20,896 bases of DNA, taken from positions 1 to 20,896 of the IMG/VR virus record IMGVR_UViG_3300043787_000126; one strand, written 5' to 3'. This DNA comes from a virus. Both the position numbers and the translations under genes were made by a program. The notes below the pieces were generated by a model. The model saw only the letters and a program-made list of their open reading frames with translations, was not told where the DNA came from and made no database searches. The first letter of the stretch is position 1; each line of letters begins with the position of its first letter. Below, piece by piece: positions 14,713-20,409 of the stretch.

Positions 14713-15321
14713 ATGGCTCTCTATTTTCCCGATACCCCTGCCATTGGCGATGAGTTTGAAAACGGCTTCGTCAAGTGGATTTGGGACGGTATCAAATGGA
14801 CGGGCGGCGGCGCCGTTGAGGATATGACTCCCTACCTACCGTTAACGGGCGGGACGATGACTGGCCCTTTGGCGGTTTCAGATGCTAATCTAGCGGTTGC
14901 GGGGGGAACGAGCGGTCAACTCCTGACCACGGACGGCAGTAGCAATCTGACATGGCAGGATAGCAGTAGCAGTGTCAATGCTACTCAACTTCTTGCGGTT
15001 CTGGCTGTTGATGGCCCGCTGCTTTCAAACAGCACTCCGACGTCTTTGTTGCCAGTGGCGGCGAAGTTCAATGCACCAGCAAACTTTTTCACAGTTGGTA
15101 AGACGTGCCGTCTTCAGATGTCTGGGTTTTTTTACGCCAATGTCCTTGGTTGTACGTTTGCATTTGATATTCAATTCGGAGGCACTACGACAATTATGGG
15201 CGGTTTCACCCCCCTTCAATCGACTCAACCGTGTCAAACGTCATCGACGTGTTTGGTCAGCTGGCCTCGACGGCGACGACTTATAGTCTTCAACTGTTCC
15301 AATACACTCTGGAGTCGCTGA
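14713..15321 (+). CDS. Short fibre with class II anchor and jelly-roll-like domain; 3' end probably damaged
   Basis: The protein is 202 aa as read. The class II anchor (LYFPDTPAIGDEFENGFVKW, WDGIKW) is followed by a LPLTGGTMTGPLAV repeat, a GQLLTTDGSSNLTWQDS segment and a beta-domain (LPVAAKFNAPANFFTVGKTC, FAFDIQFGGTT) resembling TNF/C1q-like fibre heads. From about 15210 the in-frame peptide turns implausible (CLVSWPRRRRL). The -1 frame gives SIDSTVSNVIDVFGQLAS and TYSLQLFQYTLESLN, ending at 15326, which looks like the expected last strands. The frame change falls at a C6 tract (15209-15214). Middle strands of the fold also seem to be missing. A damaged gene, a phase-variable tract or a sequencing error are all possible. 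Confidence 0.7.
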   Translation: MALYFPDTPAIGDEFENGFVKWIWDGIKWTGGGAVEDMTPYLPLTGGTMTGPLAVSDANLAVAGGTSGQLLTTDGSSNLTWQDSSSSVNATQLLAVLAVDGPLLSNSTPTSLLPVAAKFNAPANFFTVGKTCRLQMSGFFYANVLGCTFAFDIQFGGTTTIMGGFTPLQSTQPCQTSSTCLVSWPRRRRLIVFNCSNTLWSR

Positions 15322-15337
15322 ACTGAGCGTACGATCT

Positions 15338-15353
15338 GGCGTCATATGACGCC
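15338..15353. promoter_or_regulatory. Perfect 16-bp palindrome between fibre genes
   Basis: GGCGTCATATGACGCC is a perfect palindrome in the 54-bp gap between the fibre genes at 14713 and 15376. It is flanked by a direct repeat CTGAGCG (15323-15329 and 15354-15360). It could be a dimeric protein-binding site, an RNA hairpin (GGCGU/ACGCC stem) or a recombination-associated site. There is no T-tract. Confidence 0.5.
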
Positions 15354-15375
15354 CTGAGCGAGAGGCTAGATAGCC

Positions 15376-17517
15376 ATGACGAATCGGATTCAAACAATCA
15401 GGAGTTCTGTTCCGCTCGCCCGTCCAGTGGGACGATTCCCCGGAGAACTCTACACCAACTGGGCGGATCTGCAGCTTGGCGTGATCAACGCCAGCAACAC
15501 CCCGATCGATCTGATTGCGGTGCGTTTCTTTTCCAGCACGGCGGCTTACAACCTCGGCGACTTCGTCATCTTCAATGGCGACCTCTGGTGCGCGATCGGC
15601 CCAGTGGCGCCAGGGCCGTTCGCGCCTAATCAATGGGCCGTGCTGGTCGGCGAAGTCGACTTCGCGGTGAGGAAGTTCTCGCCGACGTCGAGCTACGCTA
15701 CCGGCGATTTCGTCACCTACAACAGCGTCCTCTATGTCGCCAATCAGGCGGTCAGTCCAGGGACGTTCAATCCGCTGCAATGGGATCAGATCGGCCCTGG
15801 CGGGGTTCCTGGACCTCCTGGCGTCGCGGGACCGCCAGGGGTTCCTGGACCCCCCGGAGGCGATGTTTCCATTGGCCCCTTGCCGCCTCCCAATCCGGTT
15901 GACGGCGATCTGTGGTTCAACCCTCCTCCCGTCGATGAACTGACGATCTGGTACGACCCTGGCACGGGCGCTGGCGGGTCATGGGTCCTGGTTAGCGGCG
16001 GGGCGTCGGGAACGCCGCCGTCTGGCGGCCCGTTCTTGCCGCTTGGCGGCGGGACCATGCTCGGCAATCTCATTTTAAATGCCGATCCAACCGCTGCGCT
16101 GGGCGCAGCGACCAAGGAATATGTTGACGACAGCATCGCAACAGCCATTGCGGGCCTTCCCCCTGGCGGTGGCGGTGGCGGCGGAGGTGGGGGTGTTACT
16201 GGATCGGGTTGGACCAAAGTTATTGATAATGTTATGATACAGCCCGGTAATAGAACGGCTGTTTTTAATAATATTCCATTGACTGGTGGCACTTTGATGA
16301 TGTTCATTAGTAGTTTAGCCACCAATACTCTTACTGGTAATTTATATTTGGATGTATCGGCTGACAACGGTGTAACATGGTCAACTCAGAATATGCTCAT
16401 TTGGGCGTTTGATTCTTTGAGTTCTCCTAGTTACATTGTTAGTACTGGTTTTATAATTGACGGCTATTCAAACGACTTTGGCATATGCACCGTTATGCCG
16501 GTTGATGACGTAGTATCGCCTACTAATCCTGGTGTTGTTCCTCAAGTTGGGCCGGGTGTAGCGGCGGGTGGTGGCGTTACAATTGTCGCCATGGGTGGTT
16601 TTACGTCACACGTTGGCGGGTGCAACGCGCTTAGAATACGTGCCGAGCGTGATTTTATTCCTGAAGCATGGGTGTGGCTGTACATAGATAATGCTATCGG
16701 AAGTGGAGGGGGCGGTGGAGGCGGAGGTCCGCTCGTCGTGCCGCCGCCGACGGCTGCAAACTGGTCCACTGTGAACTTTTCATATTCGGCAGGTCCAGAT
16801 GTCCTGCTAGTTGATGTTCCAGGCGGGGTGGCGTTTCAGGCTCTTTCGAATGCGCAGACTGGTCAAAGTAATTATTGTTCGGCAATAAGTGTTGGGTCGC
16901 AACCTGTGCCTCCGTATACGCTTGACATTGCTATTTCTGCTCTTGGCTTGTTCCTCGACCCAACCGCTGGTTATACCGGCAATTTGTCGTTTGGTGTTGG
17001 GTTGGCGCAAGATCTGAATGTGAACACAGGGTTTGCAATGATGCAGATTGGGGGTTATGACGGTCAAAGTAGGTGGGCTAATAATCTAGTGAACGTTGTT
17101 AATGCGGCTTATCTAAATTATCTTGGAAGTAGTCTTCTCCCCACTGGAAACGGTTATGTTATTTCAAATCTTGGAAACAAGGTATGGCTTCGTATCATTC
17201 AGACAGCGACGACGACGTCGTTTCAAATCAGCACTGACGGGTTAAGTTACCTGCCTGTGTACACAACCGCACTGTTCTATACGATCCCTATAGTGGCGTT
17301 GTTCACTGGTGGACTTGGCGGTCAACTTCCGTATTACGGCAATCAAGCTCAACTTGTTATAAATTCTTGGAACCTCCAGGGGCCGAATATACCATTTCGC
17401 TTAGACGCGCCCCCGGCACTGCTTCCGGAGGAGCCGCCAGCCCCCTTGGTCCGAGCGACCCACATCCCGTCGCGGCGTGAAGCGCGGCGGATCGCCGCCA
17501 TGCAGAAGAGGGGATGA
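15376..17517 (+). CDS. Large tail fibre, class I anchor with two AT-rich distal domains
   Basis: This 713-aa protein has GAGAGG about 11 nt before the ATG. The class I anchor (IQTIRSSVPLARPVGRFPGE) is followed by two CBM5/12-like segments (YNLGDFVIFNG and YATGDFVTYNSVLYVAN). A GPP-type collagen stretch lies at residues 140-162. Next is a PPPNPVDGDLWFNPP segment akin to the adaptor repeats at 19411, then a YVD repeat. Ten glycines (264-273) start distal domain 1 (274-443). Eight more (444-451) start distal domain 2 (about 452-675). The two distal domains are unfamiliar and AT-rich (26/60 and 20/60 GC at 16201-16320). The last 38 residues are Pro-rich then basic (SRREARRIAAMQKRG), back in GC-rich DNA. 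It is probably a receptor-binding fibre. Confidence 0.82.
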   Translation: MTNRIQTIRSSVPLARPVGRFPGELYTNWADLQLGVINASNTPIDLIAVRFFSSTAAYNLGDFVIFNGDLWCAIGPVAPGPFAPNQWAVLVGEVDFAVRKFSPTSSYATGDFVTYNSVLYVANQAVSPGTFNPLQWDQIGPGGVPGPPGVAGPPGVPGPPGGDVSIGPLPPPNPVDGDLWFNPPPVDELTIWYDPGTGAGGSWVLVSGGASGTPPSGGPFLPLGGGTMLGNLILNADPTAALGAATKEYVDDSIATAIAGLPPGGGGGGGGGGVTGSGWTKVIDNVMIQPGNRTAVFNNIPLTGGTLMMFISSLATNTLTGNLYLDVSADNGVTWSTQNMLIWAFDSLSSPSYIVSTGFIIDGYSNDFGICTVMPVDDVVSPTNPGVVPQVGPGVAAGGGVTIVAMGGFTSHVGGCNALRIRAERDFIPEAWVWLYIDNAIGSGGGGGGGGPLVVPPPTAANWSTVNFSYSAGPDVLLVDVPGGVAFQALSNAQTGQSNYCSAISVGSQPVPPYTLDIAISALGLFLDPTAGYTGNLSFGVGLAQDLNVNTGFAMMQIGGYDGQSRWANNLVNVVNAAYLNYLGSSLLPTGNGYVISNLGNKVWLRIIQTATTTSFQISTDGLSYLPVYTTALFYTIPIVALFTGGLGGQLPYYGNQAQLVINSWNLQGPNIPFRLDAPPALLPEEPPAPLVRATHIPSRREARRIAAMQKRG
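16165..16194 (+). repeat. Polyglycine linker (10 Gly) at a composition boundary
   Basis: GGN codons encode residues 264-273 of the large fibre. Upstream DNA is GC-rich (37/60 at 15421-15480), and DNA directly downstream falls to 33-43% GC. Similar Gly runs lie at 12089-12109, 13958-13978, 16705-16728 and 17623-17640. Confidence 0.85.
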
Positions 17518-17520
17518 CCC

Positions 17521-18549
17521 ATGCTCGACTTCCCTAATAACCCGACAGTTGGGCAGACCTTCGTTTCTGCCGGCGCAACTTGGACTTGGGACGGCGTGAA
17601 ATGGAGAGGCAGCGCCGCCTCGGGTGGTGGTGGCGGCGGCGTCCCAGAAGCCCCGCTCGATGGCCAGCAATATGGTCGTCAGAGCGCCGCTTGGACGGTT
17701 GTGCCTACAGGTCAGGGTGGCGGCGGGGGTGGTTTGCCCCTGACTGGCGGCGCCTTGACGGGCCCCTTGATCCTTGCCGGAGATCCTACGGTTCCGCTTG
17801 GCGCCGCGACCAAGCAGTATGTCGATGCCCATTCCGGCTCGGGGGGCCTCGCGGACGCGCCGACTGATGGTCAGCTTTATGGTCGTCAAAGCGCGGCTTG
17901 GGCCGTCGTGCCGACTGGTGGCGGAACCGCTGGAACGATCACCAGTCCGGTAAAGATAAACGGAGCGGGAGCGACGCCGTATCCAGGGACGTTTGATCCT
18001 GCCGCTGCGGATCTGATCCTGAACAAAGCCGGTGCGACCCACTTTGCGGCGATCACCCTTACGAACAATGGCTCGGTTCGCTGGCAGATGGGTTCTGACA
18101 CGAATAATGAGACTGGCTCACCCCCCAACTCTGGATCAGGGTTTTTCATTTCGAACTTCTCTGACTCTGGGGCGTCGCTCTCCCTGCCGCTCCAGATCAG
18201 CCGCGCAACGGGCGTCGTCACCTTTGCGCAGCCGATCGTCAACGGCAGCGACGGGCGGTCGAAGCGGAACATTGAGCCGGTCAAGGATGCGCTCGCCATC
18301 ATCAGCCAATTGCAGGGCGTGTTCTACCAATTCAAGTCCGATCCCCGGCGACAGGTGGGGCTGATCGCGCAGGATGTCATTAAGCCGCTGCCAGAGGTGG
18401 TGTTTGAGGCGCCCCCGCAGTCGAGCGATCCGAGAGACCCTGCCAACCCGATGCTGGGCATCGCCTATTCGAACATCGTCGCGGTGCTCATCAACGCTCT
18501 GAATGAGCTATCGGCAAAAGTTCAAGCTCTTGAGGCCAAAGCTCGATGA
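17521..18549 (+). CDS. Fibre with class II anchor and C-terminal S74 chaperone
   Basis: This 342-aa protein has GAGGGG upstream of the ATG. The class II anchor ([26 protein letters not shown]) leads to a Gly6 linker and two DAP/EAP-type cassettes ([24 protein letters not shown], 207 bp apart). [15 protein letters not shown] / YVD repeat lies between them. Residues of about 187-240 ([20 protein letters not shown]) match the module in the fibre at 13250. The S74 domain starts at Ser243 (S-D-G-R-S-K248, spacing five kept) with QVGLIAQDV and a terminal coiled helix ([16 protein letters not shown]). It should self-cleave after trimer assembly. The last 28 bp overlap the convergent HNH gene. Confidence 0.88.
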   Translation: MLDFPNNPTVGQTFVSAGATWTWDGVKWRGSAASGGGGGGVPEAPLDGQQYGRQSAAWTVVPTGQGGGGGGLPLTGGALTGPLILAGDPTVPLGAATKQYVDAHSGSGGLADAPTDGQLYGRQSAAWAVVPTGGGTAGTITSPVKINGAGATPYPGTFDPAAADLILNKAGATHFAAITLTNNGSVRWQMGSDTNNETGSPPNSGSGFFISNFSDSGASLSLPLQISRATGVVTFAQPIVNGSDGRSKRNIEPVKDALAIISQLQGVFYQFKSDPRRQVGLIAQDVIKPLPEVVFEAPPQSSDPRDPANPMLGIAYSNIVAVLINALNELSAKVQALEAKAR

Positions 18550-19028
18550 CGTCTGTTGGCCGCCTGTTCCTTTCGCGTCGCCCATCGACAGTTGCTCGGC
18601 TCGTAGCTGCCATTGTTATCAATTCGCTCTATCGTCATGCCAGGAGGCGGTTCGCCCATGTCGGCAAGAAAGTTTTCGAAATTGTGCCAACGGGCGCAAA
18701 CGCCAATACCACGGGCTCCGTAGGCTTCGAAGCTGGAACTGTTGGGGTTTTTGCATCGCTGGATCATCGTTGCCCAGCGCGTAAAGGCCGACGATCTCTT
18801 GCCAACGCGCGAGTGTCCATGGCTGAGATTAAGAGAGCCTGCGATTTCTCGTTGGCGACAGCCACAACTGGTCGTGTTCCCCGAAGTCAGCGCGCCAACC
18901 CAAGCAATCATCTCTGCTCCACAATCGCAGTGGCAGAGCCATCGCGAGCCGCCTTTCTTCATGGCCAAGAGGCGGATGACCGTGAGCCGCCCAAAGCGTT
19001 GATTCGTGATATCTCGGAAAGCGGGCAT
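18522..19028 (-). CDS. HNH-type homing endonuclease with N-terminal zinc ribbon
   Basis: This 168-aa protein is encoded on the minus strand. The ATG at 19028 is chosen because GGAGAGG precedes it and the family's usual start ([12 protein letters not shown]) follows. Cys32, 34 and 36 with Cys55 and 57 ([16 protein letters not shown]) form a zinc-ribbon N-terminus. Then come [28 protein letters not shown] and FLADMGEPP, with the C-terminal [20 protein letters not shown] and KEQAANRR. This matches a common free-standing phage endonuclease family annotated as HNH or AP2/HNH. It is antisense to the structural operon and overlaps the end of the S74 fibre gene by 28 bp, the same arrangement as the HNH gene at 5846. 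The two proteins are not close relatives. Confidence 0.87.
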   Translation of the reverse strand: MPAFRDITNQRFGRLTVIRLLAMKKGGSRWLCHCDCGAEMIAWVGALTSGNTTSCGCRQREIAGSLNLSHGHSRVGKRSSAFTRWATMIQRCKNPNSSSFEAYGARGIGVCARWHNFENFLADMGEPPPGMTIERIDNNGSYEPSNCRWATRKEQAANRRHRALASRA

Positions 19029-19061
19029 GGCGACCTCTCCACAAGGTTGCTGCGTCAAGTG

Positions 19062-19090
19062 ACGACCGGGTGTTCCAAGCACTCGGTCGT
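19062..19090. promoter_or_regulatory. Strong 11-bp hairpin between the HNH gene and the adaptor gene
   Basis: ACGACCGGGTG (19062-19072) pairs with CACTCGGTCGT (19080-19090) around a 7-nt loop, with one G-U pair on the + strand. On + transcripts it lies 29 nt before the adaptor start. On minus transcripts it lies in the HNH leader. There is no T-tract on the + side, so it may be a leader structure or processing site rather than a terminator. Confidence 0.5.
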
Positions 19091-19119
19091 TGCGCAATTG
19101 TAGCATTAGACGGTTCGCC

Positions 19120-20406
19120 ATGTACACCTACACGACGTTCCAGAATGCCCTGGCGATCGAGATGGCGGTCCCTAACAACGACCCCACCGACGCCCAGTTC
19201 GTCGCCATCCTGCAGACCCTGATCGATCAAGCCGAACAGCGGTGCTACCGCGACCTCGACCTCCTCTACGCCACCTCGACGCAAATCGCCCATCTGACGC
19301 GCGGCTCATCGAAGCTCGACTTCTCCAGTCTCATGCCGCAGCTTTTGATCTTGGAGGACGTCAACCTCGTCGTCACAGACCACAACGTCGTCGGCGCTGC
19401 GGTGATCATCAGCGACGGCCCGCCCGCTGGGCCGGTCAACGGCTCCCTGTGGTTCAGCAGCACGGACGCGCAATTGTATGTTCTGTTCGTTGATCCAAAC
19501 TCGACCCAATGGGTGATCGCGACCAACCAGGGGACGGGCGGCCCAGCGGGCGTAGGCGGCGGAAGCAGCGGCGGCTCCGCGCGCGCCATAGTCAGCGACG
19601 CTCCACCCTTGAACCCTGCGAACGGCGCGCTCTGGTTCAGCAGCAGCGATGCGCAACTTTACGTCTGGTACAACGATGGCGACTCATCCCAATGGGTGAT
19701 CGCGACCAATCCGGGCTCCGGCGGCGCGCCGAGAAGCAAGGGAAGTCGCAGCATTAGCGCTACTGCCAACCTCGCGTCCGTCGGCGATGCTCCGCCGCCT
19801 TCGCCAGCCAATGGCGCGCTCTGGTTCAGCACCACTGACGCTCAGTTGTACGTCTGGTACGACGATGGGGTTTCCGCGCAATGGGTGATCGCCGTCAATC
19901 CAGGTGACCAGATAGATGGCGGCGCTTTCTTGGCCGCCGACCAGGGCGAGCGCGTGCCGCTCGTTCCCGTCAGCAAAGAATGGCTGCGCATGGTCTACGG
20001 GCTGAGCAAGACCAGGGGCATGCCAGAATATTACGCCATGAACGACGACCATTCGATCCTGGTCGGGCCTTTCCCCGATCAGAATTACGCGACAGAATTG
20101 ATCGGAAAATTCCGCCCGACGCCTCTCTATCAGGCGGCCCCTGGCGATGGGACGCAGACGACTGTCTTGACCGCGATCCTGCCGGATCTCTTCCTCGCCG
20201 CCGCGATGTGCGCGGGCTCTGCTTACCAGCACAATTGGAGCGCCTCGGCCGACGATCCACGCCAATCGATGTCGTGGGAGACGAACTATCAGACGCTGCT
20301 CGCTCCCGCCCAGGCCGAAGAGATGCGGAAGAAGGTGCACGGGTGGATGGGATTGACGTCCGAGAAGGCGCCGCCGCCGACGCCGCCCGCCACACCGGGG
20401 CCGTGA
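19120..20406 (+). CDS. Adaptor-like neck protein with three inserted fibre-type repeats
   Basis: The protein is 428 aa from the ATG at 19120, where the family N-terminus begins; a TTG 30 bp upstream lies in the hairpin and is less likely. Residues 1-90 ([20 protein letters not shown]) and 275-415 ([66 protein letters not shown]) form two halves of the adaptor family found in podoviruses such as SU10. It would sit between portal and tail. Between them, residues of about 98-262 are three tandem copies of a '[28 protein letters not shown]' repeat, a module normally seen in fibres. The C-terminus is Pro-rich. The next gene starts 3 bp after the stop. Confidence 0.78.
   Translation: MYTYTTFQNALAIEMAVPNNDPTDAQFVAILQTLIDQAEQRCYRDLDLLYATSTQIAHLTRGSSKLDFSSLMPQLLILEDVNLVVTDHNVVGAAVIISDGPPAGPVNGSLWFSSTDAQLYVLFVDPNSTQWVIATNQGTGGPAGVGGGSSGGSARAIVSDAPPLNPANGALWFSSSDAQLYVWYNDGDSSQWVIATNPGSGGAPRSKGSRSISATANLASVGDAPPPSPANGALWFSTTDAQLYVWYDDGVSAQWVIAVNPGDQIDGGAFLAADQGERVPLVPVSKEWLRMVYGLSKTRGMPEYYAMNDDHSILVGPFPDQNYATELIGKFRPTPLYQAAPGDGTQTTVLTAILPDLFLAAAMCAGSAYQHNWSASADDPRQSMSWETNYQTLLAPAQAEEMRKKVHGWMGLTSEKAPPPTPPATPGP
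19411..19905 (+). repeat. Three tandem LWFS / QLYVWY protein repeats
   Basis: Copies start at 19411, 19594 and 19783 (spacing 183 and 189 bp). Key segments are [36 protein letters not shown] and [18 protein letters not shown], each followed by QWVIA. They are joined by Gly/Ser-rich linkers ([20 protein letters not shown]). Copies 2 and 3 are the closest pair. Confidence 0.92.
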
Positions 20407-20409
20407 GCC

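Noticed and set aside
15205-15220. Programmed -1 ribosomal frameshift in the 14713 gene
   Set aside because: The C6 tract does not form a canonical X XXY YYZ heptamer in the gene's frame, and no strong downstream structure was evident. A mutation, phase tract or read error is simpler.
11801-18549. Diversity-generating retroelement acting on the fibre genes
   Set aside because: No reverse transcriptase gene and no template/variable repeat pair is visible in the window. The diversity looks like domain exchange, not adenine-directed mutation.
18546-19103. 185-codon + strand open frame opposite the second HNH gene
   Set aside because: It is the complement of a clear endonuclease gene. Its peptide has no recognisable features.
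19090-19120. TTG start 30 bp upstream of the adaptor ATG
   Set aside because: It sits at the edge of the 19062-19090 hairpin, and the family N-terminus begins at the ATG at 19120.
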